NCBI GenBank assembly: GCA_016718605.1
Contig: JADKCY010000002.1
Span: 1 to 64,000 of the forward strand
Direction: 5' to 3'
DNA length: 64,000 nucleotides
DNA from: Lysobacterales bacterium
Lineage (GTDB): Bacteria > Pseudomonadota > Gammaproteobacteria > Xanthomonadales > Xanthomonadaceae
The notes beneath the pieces are model-generated. The model did not search any database. It was given only the letters and a program-made list of their open reading frames with translations, and was not told where the DNA came from. The position numbers and the translations under genes are program-made. The first letter of the stretch is position 1; each line of letters opens with the position of its first letter. Positions 8,473-17,454 of this stretch are shown piece by piece.

Positions 8473-9222
8473 TCAGACCGCGTGCTGCAACAACATCGAC
8501 AAAACGCTCGGCACCTGAGAACTGACCGCTTCCAGATTACCGAATACCTCTTCCATGGTGATCTCGGCTTGGTCCCCGCAACCCGCTGCCCAATTGGCAA
8601 CCAGATTGAGGCTGGCATAGTCGATTCCAAGTTCGCGGGCCAAGGCGGCTTCGGGCATGCCCGTCATGCCAACCAGATCACAGCCATCGCGACGCAGGCG
8701 CGCGATTTCGGCGATCGTTTCAAGTCGCGGACCTTGGGTGCAGCCATACACACCACCGTCTACCACATCGACGCCAGCCTCGCGCGCAGCGCGCAACAGG
8801 GCGACTCGCAGCCGACGACTATAGGGCTCGGTGAAATCGATGTGCTCGACCTTGGCACCCTCGACATCACAGAACGAACCGAGCCGTCCATGGGTGTAAT
8901 CGATCAGCTGATCTGGCACAGCCAGCACGCGGGGCCCCATGCGCTCGGTGATGCCGCCGACTGCATTGATGCCCACCATGCGAGTGGCACCGAGCTGGTG
9001 CAAGGCATAGACATTCGCGCGGTAGTTGATGCGGTGCGGCGGCACGCTGTGCGCTTCGCCATGGCGTGCGAGAAAGGCTACCCGCTGACCAGACAATTCC
9101 CCAACCCGAATGGGGCCCGAAGGCTGACCATACGGCGTATCGAGGACGTGGGTTTCGACGTTTTGCAGGGCGGCCAATCGATACACACCCGTGCCGCCAA
9201 TCACCGCCAAATCCAAATTCAT
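8473..9222 (-). CDS. mtnP: S-methyl-5'-thioinosine phosphorylase (MTAP/PNP family)
   Basis: The 249-residue protein belongs to the nucleoside phosphorylase family 2. It shows IGGTGVYRL at the N-terminus, LARHGEAHSVPPHRINYRAN, INAVGGI, a QGPRLET segment, and GMTGMPEAALARELG with NWAAG near the C-terminus. The Gly-Met-Thr-Gly-Met-Pro-Glu wording at the base-recognition loop resembles methylthioinosine phosphorylases of Pseudomonas rather than methylthioadenosine phosphorylases. That would match methionine salvage through deaminated methylthioadenosine. It is followed nine bases later by hpt, a sensible pairing because the phosphorolysis product would be hypoxanthine. The choice between MTI and MTA as substrate is inference. 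Confidence 0.88.
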   Translation of the reverse strand: MNLDLAVIGGTGVYRLAALQNVETHVLDTPYGQPSGPIRVGELSGQRVAFLARHGEAHSVPPHRINYRANVYALHQLGATRMVGINAVGGITERMGPRVLAVPDQLIDYTHGRLGSFCDVEGAKVEHIDFTEPYSRRLRVALLRAAREAGVDVVDGGVYGCTQGPRLETIAEIARLRRDGCDLVGMTGMPEAALARELGIDYASLNLVANWAAGCGDQAEITMEEVFGNLEAVSSQVPSVLSMLLQHAV

Positions 9223-9231
9223 CGACTCACC

Positions 9232-9777
9232 TCAACGCAGCGCGTAGATCGCAGGCAGATTACGACCCTGCTCGTAGTAGTCCATGCCAAAGCCATAAAC
9301 GTAGCGATCCGGCACATCGAGACCAACATAGTCGGCGCTGAGATCCGCCAGACAACGGTCATGATGCTTGCGCGCCAGCACAGCAACGCGGACGTCCTTC
9401 GCACCCTCCGCCTGACAGGCGTCGATGACTGCCCGCAGGGTATGGCCTTCATCGAGGATGTCATCGATCAACAACACGCGCCGCCCGAACAAGGGCACCG
9501 CGGGTTTTCGCAGCCAGTGCACCCCACCGCCGAAGGTTTCGCCGCGATAGCGCGTGGCGTGGAGATAGTCGAACTCGACATCCGTCTTCAACTGCAACGC
9601 CAGCAGTGACGAGAACAACATGCCGCCATTCATGATGGTGAGATACAGCGGTCGATCCCCGGCGTAATCGCGGTCGATTTCGGCGGCAAGTCGGGTGATC
9701 TGCGGCTGGATGTAGGCGAGATCGAACAAGCGATCCGATACCGGCAAGGCATCGGCTAGTTTGGGAAGGTTAGGCAT
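9232..9777 (-). CDS. hpt: Hypoxanthine-guanine phosphoribosyltransferase
   Basis: This type I phosphoribosyltransferase salvages hypoxanthine or guanine to the nucleotide. The 13-residue PRPP-binding motif is visible as VLLIDDILDEGHTL, preceded by an acidic pair and a flexible loop (LHATRYRGETFGGG). Near the C-terminus, YVGLDVPDRYVYGFGMDY matches the purine-binding region. The start at ATG 9777 (MPNLPKL) gives 181 residues and overlaps the end of nagZ by eight bases; an extension to 9813 lies inside nagZ. Its position just after mtnP fits a purine salvage unit. Confidence 0.92.
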   Translation of the reverse strand: MPNLPKLADALPVSDRLFDLAYIQPQITRLAAEIDRDYAGDRPLYLTIMNGGMLFSSLLALQLKTDVEFDYLHATRYRGETFGGGVHWLRKPAVPLFGRRVLLIDDILDEGHTLRAVIDACQAEGAKDVRVAVLARKHHDRCLADLSADYVGLDVPDRYVYGFGMDYYEQGRNLPAIYALR

Positions 9778-10780
9778 GGAGATCGTCCCTTGACAGTGAT
9801 TCGAGCGTAGCACGCGCCTGCGACAGCGCCGTGCCGTGGTCCGTGGTCATCAACTGGCCTTGTAACGCTTGCAAACGCTGCGAAAGCGGGTAGTCGACCT
9901 GTGCACCGCGCAACGTCTGCAAGGACTCAGGCACCAGCGCCGGATGGCAGGCCAGCACGGCATCGCAACCGGCGTCGAGATGGGCATGAATACGGGCAGC
10001 AACACCGCCTACCGCACTGCCGGCGGCCATGCCGATATCGTCGCTGAAAATGGCTCCGCCAAAGCCCAGCTGCTCACGCAACACGGTTTGCAGCCAATAC
10101 CGTGAAAAACCGGCGGGCTGAGCATCCACCGCCGGATAGATGACATGCGCGGCCATCACGGCTTCCGCGCCAGCCGCCAATCCGGCGCGAAACGGCAGGA
10201 GGTCAGCGAGCGCGATCTGTTCGCGCGAGCGCGGGTCGCGCGCGGCATCAACGTGGGTATCCTCAAGCACCGAGCCATGCCCCGGAAAATGCTTGAGCGT
10301 CGCCGCCATGCCGGCGGCACGCTGGGCGTTGACATAGGCAGCAGTCAACTGCGCCACCACCGCGGGGTCGGAATGCAGCGCGCGATCACCGATGGCGCGA
10401 TTACCACGCCCTAGATCCACCACCGGCGCGAAGCTGATGTCGACGCCAATGGCGCGCATCTCGCTCGCCATCACCTGCGCATGCGCGCGCGCTGCCGTCA
10501 GCGCTGCCGCCGGATCGAGATCAAACAAGCGCCCCAACGTGGCCAGTGGCGGCAAACGCGTGAAGCCTTCGGTAAAACGCTGCACTCGGCCGCCTTCTTG
10601 ATCAACGCTGACCAGCAGCGGCCGGGGGCACGTCGCGCGAATCTCGGCGATGTAATCGCCAATCTGCGATCGAGCGGCAAAATTTCGCCGGAACAGCACG
10701 ACACCTGCGACCGCAGGATGCGTCAACCAGTCACGCTCTTCGGCGCGCAGTTCGGTGCTGGCGAGACCGATCAACAGCAT
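9770..10780 (-). CDS. nagZ: Beta-N-acetylhexosaminidase NagZ (peptidoglycan recycling)
   Basis: NagZ is a cytoplasmic GH3 enzyme that removes GlcNAc from anhydro-muropeptides. The 336-residue protein starts at MLLIGLASTEL and contains the family signatures VDQEGGRVQRF near residue 59, KHFPGHG at residues 163-169 with the following DTHVD, and FSDDIGMAA, which carries the nucleophilic Asp. Length and motif spacing are normal for bacterial NagZ. It starts three bases after the stop of rlmD and overlaps hpt, so it is part of the minus-strand run rlmD-nagZ-hpt-mtnP. Confidence 0.95.
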   Translation of the reverse strand: MLLIGLASTELRAEERDWLTHPAVAGVVLFRRNFAARSQIGDYIAEIRATCPRPLLVSVDQEGGRVQRFTEGFTRLPPLATLGRLFDLDPAAALTAARAHAQVMASEMRAIGVDISFAPVVDLGRGNRAIGDRALHSDPAVVAQLTAAYVNAQRAAGMAATLKHFPGHGSVLEDTHVDAARDPRSREQIALADLLPFRAGLAAGAEAVMAAHVIYPAVDAQPAGFSRYWLQTVLREQLGFGGAIFSDDIGMAAGSAVGGVAARIHAHLDAGCDAVLACHPALVPESLQTLRGAQVDYPLSQRLQALQGQLMTTDHGTALSQARATLESLSRDDLHA

Positions 10781-10783
10781 GAC

Positions 10784-12115
10784 TCAGCGTTCGAACAGCG
10801 CAATGGATTCGACGTGACCGGTGTGTGGGAACATGTCCATCACGCCTGCGGCCTTGAGTTGGAACCCATAGTCGCGCACCAGCACTCCGGCATCGCGCGC
10901 CAGCGAGGCTGGATGGCAACTCACGTACACGATGCGCTGCACGCCTTCCAGCGGGAGTTGCGGTATCACCGCATCGGCTCCGGACCGCGGCGGGTCCAGC
11001 AACAGTTTGTTGAAGCCACCTTTCACCCAAGGCTCGGCGCGCACATCCTGACTCAAGTCGGCCGCGTAGAACTCGGCGTTCGGCAAGCCATTGAGGGCTG
11101 CATTCGCGCGCGCGCGCTGCACCAATCCCGCATCGCCTTCCACACCGACGACCGTGGCCGCGCGGCGCGCAATCGGCAGGGTGAAATTACCCAGCCCGCA
11201 AAACAGGTCGAGAATGCGATCTTCCCGCTGTGGATCAAGCAACTGCAGAGCCAAGTCGATCATGCGCTGGTTCATGCCGGCGTTGACCTGCACAAAATCC
11301 AAGGGTTGAAACTTCAGCGTGATGTCATACGCCGGTATGCGGAAATCCAGCGCAATCACTTCCGGCCACAGCGTCTCGACGCTGTCGACACCCCCACTCT
11401 GCAACATGATCCCTAGCCCGGTCGCCTGCGCAAATGCCTGCAGACGCTCACGGTCCGAGCTCGACAGCGGCTGCAAATGACGAAACACCAGCACGGTCTG
11501 CGCATCGCCGGAGGCCACTTCAATCTGCGCAATGTGCTCGCGTGCATCCAGCGATTGCACCAAGGTCGCCAGCTCGCCGATCCGCTCGCCCACCGCAGGC
11601 ACCAGCACTTCGCAGCGCTGCAGTTCGGCCAGAAAGCGTGGATTGGTCTCACGAAACCCCACCAGCGCCATACCTTTCTTGGCGACGTATTTCACGCCAA
11701 GGCGCGCCTTCCGACGATAGCCCCATGGCTGATCGGTCAGCGGCGATAGCCAGCGCTCGGCCTGCACATGGCCGATGCGTTCCAGATTTTCCTGCAACAC
11801 ACGCTGCTTGACGACGATTTGCGACTCGGCCTGCAGGTGCTGCAGCGTGCACCCGCCACATCGACCGAAGTGCGGACACTTGGGCACTACACGATCCGCC
11901 GCAGCCTGCAGCACTTCCAGCGTGCGCCCTTCGTCGAAATGCTTCTTGCGCACTTCCACCAGCATCCGCACACGTTCACCCGGCAGCGCGCCTGCCACAA
12001 AGACCGCTTTGCCATTCACGCGCGCCACGCCACGACCATCATGGGTCATGTCCACCACATCGACTTCCAATTCGCGAGACACGTCAAACCTTGGCGAATG
12101 CAAAAGGACGTGCAT
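10784..12115 (-). CDS. rlmD: 23S rRNA (uracil-1939-C5)-methyltransferase RlmD
   Basis: RlmD methylates U1939 of 23S rRNA using SAM and carries an iron-sulfur cluster. With the ATG at 12115, the 443-residue protein begins about 20 residues before a TRAM-type domain (DMTHDGRGVARVNGKAVFVAG). The cluster Cys residues follow in VVPKCPHFGRCGGCTLQH. The SAM site is in LDLFCGLGNFTLPIAR, and LLDPPRSGAD precedes the catalytic Cys in YVSCHPASLARD. The frame extends to 12187, but the extra residues do not resemble the family. It is divergent from uraD, with an 83-bp gap that should carry both promoters. Confidence 0.95.
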   Translation of the reverse strand: MHVLLHSPRFDVSRELEVDVVDMTHDGRGVARVNGKAVFVAGALPGERVRMLVEVRKKHFDEGRTLEVLQAAADRVVPKCPHFGRCGGCTLQHLQAESQIVVKQRVLQENLERIGHVQAERWLSPLTDQPWGYRRKARLGVKYVAKKGMALVGFRETNPRFLAELQRCEVLVPAVGERIGELATLVQSLDAREHIAQIEVASGDAQTVLVFRHLQPLSSSDRERLQAFAQATGLGIMLQSGGVDSVETLWPEVIALDFRIPAYDITLKFQPLDFVQVNAGMNQRMIDLALQLLDPQREDRILDLFCGLGNFTLPIARRAATVVGVEGDAGLVQRARANAALNGLPNAEFYAADLSQDVRAEPWVKGGFNKLLLDPPRSGADAVIPQLPLEGVQRIVYVSCHPASLARDAGVLVRDYGFQLKAAGVMDMFPHTGHVESIALFER

Positions 12116-12198
12116 TGTCGCATGCACATCTTGTCGATACAGCACTAGCACAGCACACTGCCCCATCACTTCAGGGCCACCCGGCACGCTCGCGCACC

Positions 12199-12714
12199 AT
12201 GCTCACGCTCAGTTTGCATCAACTCAATCATCTGCCTAACGCAGACTTCGCCGCCGCGCTTGGCGACATTTTCGAGCACTCGCCTTGGGTCGCCCAACGC
12301 ACGGCTGCGCGGCGCCCATTTGCGAGTCCTCAGGCCGTGCATTCGGCCATGTGCGCCACGCTGCAAGCCGCCAGCGAGCGCGAAAAGTTCGCCCTGATCC
12401 GCGCCCATCCACAATTGGCGGGCAAGGCGGCGTTACGTGGCGAACTGACCGCCGACTCGACGCGCGAGCAGCAGGGCGCGGGGCTGGACCAATGCTCGCC
12501 GGACGAATACGCCGAGCTGCATCAACTGAACGCTGACTACGAGGCGCGGTTTGGATTTCCCTTCATCCTCGCCGTCAAAGGACACAACCGGCAGAGCATC
12601 CTCGCGGCATGGCGACGTCGTCTGAGCCATTCGCCCGCGCAGGAATTTGCCGAAGCGCTGCAGCAAATCGAACGCATCGCGCTGTTCCGCCTGCAGGCGC
12701 GGCTCAGCGACTGA
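12199..12714 (+). CDS. uraD: 2-oxo-4-hydroxy-4-carboxy-5-ureidoimidazoline (OHCU) decarboxylase
   Basis: The enzyme decarboxylates OHCU to allantoin, the last step of urate oxidation. The 171-residue protein from ATG 12199 (MLTLSLHQLN) has the family pattern: the catalytic His region LIRAHPQLAGKAALRG, EYAELHQLNADYEARFGFPF and AVKGHNRQSILAAW. The frame reaches back to 12091, but that part overlaps rlmD and is not conserved in type. It opens a plus-strand operon with alc and allA. No urate oxidase or HIU hydrolase is present in the window. Confidence 0.94.
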   Translation: MLTLSLHQLNHLPNADFAAALGDIFEHSPWVAQRTAARRPFASPQAVHSAMCATLQAASEREKFALIRAHPQLAGKAALRGELTADSTREQQGAGLDQCSPDEYAELHQLNADYEARFGFPFILAVKGHNRQSILAAWRRRLSHSPAQEFAEALQQIERIALFRLQARLSD

Positions 12715-12749
12715 GCGCCATCCACATCTGACCCGATCGAGTACCCCAC

Positions 12750-13763
12750 ATGGCCTACGCCCCCACTGATCCGAACGCACCGGAATTCGCCCGCTGCTAC
12801 GTCAACCTGGCCGACGCCCAATTGGGCGCACGCGCCTTGGCCGTCAGCGACGAATTCTTTGCCGTCGCCGAACGCATGCTCAACCCCGAACCGGCGGTCT
12901 TCATCGCCGGCAAGTACGACACGCATGGCAAATGGATGGATGGTTGGGAAAGCCGTCGCAAGCGCGTCGCTGGCCATGACTGGTGCATCGTGCAATTGGC
13001 GCGTCCCGGGTGGCTGCATGGCGTCGAACTCGACACCAGTCACTTCACCGGCAACTACCCGCCTGCGGCCAGTCTGGAAGCCTGTGATGTGGAAGGCGAA
13101 CCACGCGCTGACACAGCGTGGTTTCCATTGCTGGACTCAGTCAATTTGCAGGGCAACAGTCATCACTATCACCCGCTCGACGCCGCGCGACGGGTCAGCC
13201 ATGTGCGAGTCAATCTTTACCCGGACGGTGGCCTCGCCCGTCTACGCCTGTACGGCCGCCCTGACACGCGTTGCGTAGTGCCGAATGATGAAGGCCAGAT
13301 CGATCTGCTGGCCGCCTTGAACGGTGGCAGCGTGATTGCCGCAAATAACGAGCACTTTGGTCCCGCCGCGCGACTACTGCTGCCAGGTCGCGGTGTCAAC
13401 ATGGGCGACGGCTGGGAAACCCGCCGTCGACGCGAACCCGGCAACGATTGGTGCATCATCGCCCTCGCCCAGCCCGGCCAAGTCGAGCGCATCGAGGTCG
13501 ACACCGCACACTTCAAGGGCAACTACCCGGATCGCTGCTCATTGCAGGCGACCTGCGTCAACGGCGGCACCGCCACGTCGATCATCACCCAGTCGATGTT
13601 CTGGCCCAGCCTGATGGACGCGCAAAAACTTCGGATGGACCACATTCATTCGTATCAGGCCGAAGTGCTGCCGCACTCGCCGATCACGCATGTGCGTTTC
13701 AACATCCATCCCGATGGCGGCGTATCGCGACTGCGCCTGTGGGGTCGGGTGTCAGCCGCATGA
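12750..13763 (+). CDS. alc: Allantoicase
   Basis: Allantoicase hydrolyses allantoate to ureidoglycolate and urea. The 337-residue protein contains two tandem allantoicase jelly-roll repeats, which are easy to see because they share near-identical segments. GKWMDGWESRRKR with DWCIVQLARPG and HFTGNYPP lie in the first half; MGDGWETRRRR with DWCIIALAQPG and HFKGNYPD lie in the second. Each repeat ends with a HVRVNLYPDGGLARLRLYG-type strand. It follows uraD by 35 bp and its stop overlaps the allA start, consistent with one operon for ureide use as a nitrogen source. Confidence 0.96.
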   Translation: MAYAPTDPNAPEFARCYVNLADAQLGARALAVSDEFFAVAERMLNPEPAVFIAGKYDTHGKWMDGWESRRKRVAGHDWCIVQLARPGWLHGVELDTSHFTGNYPPAASLEACDVEGEPRADTAWFPLLDSVNLQGNSHHYHPLDAARRVSHVRVNLYPDGGLARLRLYGRPDTRCVVPNDEGQIDLLAALNGGSVIAANNEHFGPAARLLLPGRGVNMGDGWETRRRREPGNDWCIIALAQPGQVERIEVDTAHFKGNYPDRCSLQATCVNGGTATSIITQSMFWPSLMDAQKLRMDHIHSYQAEVLPHSPITHVRFNIHPDGGVSRLRLWGRVSAA

Positions 13764-14284
13764 ATCAGCGGATCGCGCTCCTGATCGAGCCGCTGGAGCC
13801 ATCGCGCTTTGCGCCATTTGGCGATGTCATCGAAGCCGCACAGGCACGCACGGTGTTCAGTATCAACACCGGCACGGCACAGCGATTTCACGATCTCGCG
13901 CACATCGATACCGCGCAACATGGTGGGCGCACCGTGCTCAGCATTTTTCGTGCCCAGCCAAGGCGCTTTCCTTTTGCCATTGACGTCATCGAACGCCACC
14001 CGCTCGGCAGTCAGGCGTTTTATCCACTGAGTGGACAGCCCTATCTGGTGATCGTCAGTGAAAGCCCGACCCACGTACCGCGCGCTTTCGCAGCCCGTGC
14101 AGATCAGGGCGTCAACTTCCATCCCGGCACCTGGCACCACGCCCTGATCGCGCTGAATATCGAATGCGACTTTCTGGTCATCGACCGCGACGGTGGCGAC
14201 GAGAATTGCGACGAAGCGCAGCTCAGCGAAGCCTTTGTGCTGCTCAGTCCGGATGCGCCAGCGCATAGCGGATCGCCGCGCTGA
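13760..14284 (+). CDS. allA: Ureidoglycolate lyase
   Basis: AllA splits ureidoglycolate into glyoxylate and urea, directly downstream of allantoicase in the pathway. The 174-residue protein begins at ATG 13760, overlapping the alc stop by four bases (ATGA). Visible family features are FAPFGDVIE near residue 18, INTGTAQRFHDLA, IDVIERHPLGSQAFYPLS, and the metal and substrate region VNFHPGTWHHALIAL. The last 41 bases overlap the convergent M14 peptidase gene. With uraD and alc it makes a three-gene ureide module; allantoinase would have to be encoded elsewhere. Confidence 0.94.
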   Translation: MNQRIALLIEPLEPSRFAPFGDVIEAAQARTVFSINTGTAQRFHDLAHIDTAQHGGRTVLSIFRAQPRRFPFAIDVIERHPLGSQAFYPLSGQPYLVIVSESPTHVPRAFAARADQGVNFHPGTWHHALIALNIECDFLVIDRDGGDENCDEAQLSEAFVLLSPDAPAHSGSPR

Positions 14285-15167
14285 CCGCAGCGACTTGTGC
14301 CGCATTGCATTGCGCAGGCGTGGCGCGCGGACTGTCCGGATATACCTCCGTCGTGGTGCTGTAGCGCGCAGCGGTGACGCCACCGCACAAGCCAAGTGAT
14401 GTCAACGGATACAGGATGACGCCCGGCGCCACCACCGGCGAGCCAATGATCTCGCCGCGCGCATCCGCTGGTGCGATGTGGGTCACCTTGGCGACTTCCT
14501 TGATCACGGCACGCTGAAAATCCAGTTGCGGATTCTCGCTATCGCCAACCAGATAAAACCCATCGGGAATCTCGCCGGGCTCGAAATCCTTGCCGTCGCG
14601 CGCGGCGAGCGCGGGGCGGAACTCCGACTCGTCACTGTCAGTGGTTTCGTGCAAATCGATATGCAAAAGAAATTGCGCTTGCCACGGCGCGATCAGGCGC
14701 ATCAACGCGGCGGATTCTTCAGCAGGACTGCCCTCGCGAAAACTGCGATTGGGGTCGACGGCGAGCGCGTTCCAGCGCTGAATGCGCTCGTAAGCCCAAG
14801 GGCTGACACACGGAGCGACCAACAGATTCACGCGCCCCTCGAACTCAGCAGCCGCCTGATCAAGAAACTGCAATGCGCCATGCACGCCACTGGTTTCGTA
14901 ACCGTGCACCCCGCCCGTGACCAGCACCGAAGGCAGCTCGTCGCGCCAATCCTTGCTGCGCAAAGCGAACAGCGGATAGAGGTCCGGTGCGTAATCCAGT
15001 TCACCGTAGGCAATCAACGCAAATTCATGGCTCAACTGTTCTGCGCAGCGCAAAACGTCCGCCGCATAGCTGCGCTTGACTCCCTGAGCGGCTCGCCATT
15101 GCGCACGCTCGGCAGCAGTCCAAACCTGCCCTTGTTGTCCGATCGGATAGCTGTTGGCAGTCCGCAT
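14244..15167 (-). CDS. M14-family zinc metallocarboxypeptidase
   Basis: This protein of about 307 residues shows the M14 zinc-binding signature H-x-x-E in TGGVHGYETSGVHGAL and the third ligand in IDLHETTDS. NPNRSF-like wording (ALAVDPNRSFREG) marks the substrate-carboxylate site. A late Glu in STTTEVYPDSP matches the catalytic glutamate position. No signal peptide is evident from ATG 15167, so it is probably cytoplasmic; starts further upstream (to 15296) are open but less family-like. It is convergent with allA and overlaps it by 41 bp. The physiological substrate is unknown. Confidence 0.82.
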   Translation of the reverse strand: MRTANSYPIGQQGQVWTAAERAQWRAAQGVKRSYAADVLRCAEQLSHEFALIAYGELDYAPDLYPLFALRSKDWRDELPSVLVTGGVHGYETSGVHGALQFLDQAAAEFEGRVNLLVAPCVSPWAYERIQRWNALAVDPNRSFREGSPAEESAALMRLIAPWQAQFLLHIDLHETTDSDESEFRPALAARDGKDFEPGEIPDGFYLVGDSENPQLDFQRAVIKEVAKVTHIAPADARGEIIGSPVVAPGVILYPLTSLGLCGGVTAARYSTTTEVYPDSPRATPAQCNAAQVAAVSAAIRYALAHPD

Positions 15168-15423
15168 GAATAGCCCCTTGGCGAGTGCGAAAAGCGCTGA
15201 CTCTAACAGGCTTTCTGGCATGTACCCCGGTGCACTCATTTGCCAGTGGTGTGCCCATCCGTTGTCCAAACCGGCCCCGACGAGACCGTGGTTCAAGCCA
15301 TCCAGCAGAGCTGCGTCTTCGGTTCGTCGGGCGCGCTGTCAACGAATCTGACGATGGCTCGTTATGCTGCGCGTTGTCGATCCGCTGAAATCTGGTTCGA
15401 ACTAATCGCTTGGGAGTAACAAC

Positions 15424-16485
15424 ATGCGGCGCGTCTGGCTGGGTCTGTTGCGCAACAGTGCCGTCATGGCGCTTGTGCTGTGGGTGGTGCCTGCCGCCAT
15501 AGCATCGCCATTCGGCAGCGGATTTGAAGCCGTTGAAAAGCCCTTGCCCCGAGGCCTCTACCACTCAGCCGGGCCGACTCGCGTTGGCGCGCCGGCGGCG
15601 TTGAGCTCGGCTGCCAGCGAATCACCTTTGGTGCATGGCACCTTGGTGCGGATCGCCTGGTCGACACTGCAAGCGGCGCCAAGCGTATTCGATTTCACCT
15701 TGCTGGATCGCGAATTTGGGCTCGCCGAAACGCTGCAAACCCAAATCTCATTGGGAGTGCTCGACGCCTGGAACCAACCGGCGTGGCTACTCGACGAATG
15801 CGAGAGCTTTGAATTCACCTTTCAAAGCAATCTCGTACAAGCCTGCCTGCCGTGGGATGCGCACTAACTCGCGCGCAAGCAGGAACTGCTGAACGCGCTG
15901 GGAGAACGCTACGCACACCACCCAAACCTCGGTCTGGTCTACATGACCTATGCCGCCATGACCAACGGTATCGAAATGCACTGGCGCGTCGATGAGGCCG
16001 CCTTCACTGCTGCCGGCTACACGGCTGAGCGTCTGCAATCAACCTACCGCAGCGTGTTCGACATGCATGTTGCTGCTTTTCCAGGCATTCCCATTGCCAT
16101 GGAGGTACACGAGGTGTTTGATTCCGGGGCGCTTGCCGTTGCCGCTTACCAGCATTGCCATGACCGGCTGGGCTCGCGTTGCGGCGTTGCACTTTGGTGG
16201 TGCGCGTCGCGACTGACTCGTCCGCCCAATGGAGAGTCGGAGGTCTGGGCGGTTGCAGCGGATGCGTTCGCACGAAGTTTCGTCACGTGCCAAACGGTCG
16301 GCAACTTCACCAATCAGCCCGATCGCTTTGACGAGGGCGCAGGCTGGACGCCACTGCAGGCGCTGCAAAACGAAATGAACTTCATGTACAACGCGGGCGT
16401 TACGCATTGGGAACTCTGGAGCGTCGATATCACCAACCCGGAATTTCAGCCCGAGCTGACCGACTATGCCAACCGCTTGGAGTGA
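15424..16485 (+). pseudogene. Secreted glycosidase-like (GH42-type TIM barrel) gene broken by in-frame TAA
   Basis: Two open segments, 15424-15864 and 15868-16485, lie in the same frame, separated only by a TAA at 15865-15867. The first part has a signal peptide and then barrel-type wording (RIAWSTLQAAPSVFDFTLLD, LDAWNQPAWLLDEC). The second continues with LARKQELLNALGERYAHHP, IPIAMEVHEVFD and a final WELWSVDITNPEF. The protein reads smoothly across the stop if a Tyr codon (TAC or TAT) is assumed, so one base change explains the break. No start codon with a convincing binding site precedes the second half. Right after the signal peptide, the sequence FGSGFE distantly recalls the tag motif seen in other secreted proteins here. 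Confidence 0.7.
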
Positions 16486-16639
16486 TGCGGACTTGCGTCA
16501 TACGTCTGATCGGTTGCGATGGTGGTTTCGTGCCGACCCTGTACATCGGCGTGTTCAGGCCCAGCCGACCCGAGCCAAATGACACGCCATTAATGGTTCC
16601 TCTGCGACAGTGTGAGACGTAACCACTGGAGTGACCACC

Positions 16640-17323
16640 ATGCGACTGCTGTCATCGCACCACGCGAAACTTGCCTTTCTACTCTGCATGCCAATGCTGG
16701 CACACGCCAGCACCTTCGAACTACCTGCACTGCCCTATGCCAAGGATGCGCTGGCACCAAGCATCGACGCGAGCACCATGGATATTCACCATAGCAAGCA
16801 CCATCAAGGCTACGTCAACAACCTGAATGCCGAAGTGGAGAAGGACCCACGGCTGGCAGGGCTGTCGCTGCAGCAGATTCTCGAAGGCGTGTCGGCCTAT
16901 GCACCGGCAGTACGCAACAACGCCGGCGGGCACTTCAACCACAGCCTGTTCTGGCACGTGATGGCCCCGCCAGTTGAGGTCGGTCAAGCTTCTGATGCGC
17001 TGAGCGCGCAGATCGTCGCAGACTTTGGATCGATGGAGGCATTCAAGACCCAATTTTCCGAAGCCGCCAGCAAGATCTTCGGCTCGGGGTGGGCTTGGTT
17101 GATCGTCACACCGGACGGCACGCTGCAAATCAGCACCACCGCCAATCAGGACAATCCGCTGATGGACACCGTTACCCCGCGTGGCACGCCGATTTTGGGT
17201 CTGGACGTGTGGGAACACGCCTACTACCTGAATTACCAGAACAAGCGCATGGACTACATTGCGGCGTGGTGGAACGTGGTGAACTGGAACGAAGTCAGCC
17301 AGCGCTTTGCTTTGACGCGGTAA
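16640..17323 (+). CDS. sodA: Exported Mn-type superoxide dismutase
   Basis: The enzyme disproportionates superoxide to oxygen and peroxide. The 227-residue protein shows the four metal ligands: the His in STMDIHHSKHHQGYV, the His in GGHFNHSLFWH, and the Asp and His of DVWEHAYYL. GGHFNH, rather than the AAQ wording of Fe enzymes, together with the Gln in TANQDNPLM, point to Mn or cambialistic use. A signal peptide (LAFLLCMPMLAHA-S) precedes the domain, so it should act in the periplasm, unlike the usual cytoplasmic enzymes. ATG 16640 is preceded by GGAG at a spacing of eight. Confidence 0.92.
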   Translation: MRLLSSHHAKLAFLLCMPMLAHASTFELPALPYAKDALAPSIDASTMDIHHSKHHQGYVNNLNAEVEKDPRLAGLSLQQILEGVSAYAPAVRNNAGGHFNHSLFWHVMAPPVEVGQASDALSAQIVADFGSMEAFKTQFSEAASKIFGSGWAWLIVTPDGTLQISTTANQDNPLMDTVTPRGTPILGLDVWEHAYYLNYQNKRMDYIAAWWNVVNWNEVSQRFALTR

Positions 17324-17330
17324 CAAGAGA

Positions 17331-17356
17331 GAACCTGTGGCGGACGCCACAGGTTC
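17331..17356 (+). terminator. Hairpin after the superoxide dismutase gene
   Basis: Ten bases (GAACCTGTGG) pair perfectly with 17347-17356, and the inner CG extends the stem around a GGAC loop. It begins eight bases after the sod stop. No U-run follows, so if it terminates transcription it does so weakly or with help; it could also stabilise the mRNA 3' end. Confidence 0.5.
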
Positions 17357-17454
17357 AATCCCGCACCAGGTCTAACGCGTGGAAGTGAGACTCTGCCCGC
17401 ATTGCATGGATCACGCGGGTCTTGCTGCACGTTGATGGCCGCCAAGCGGCCAAT

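Noticed and set aside
8362..9609. 415-codon plus-strand open frame over mtnP and hpt
   Set aside because: It covers two well-supported minus-strand genes and its composition (many His, Gln, Arg, Thr) is typical of an antisense shadow.
10481..11416. 311-codon plus-strand open frame over nagZ and rlmD
   Set aside because: Antisense to two recognised enzymes, with no conserved pattern.
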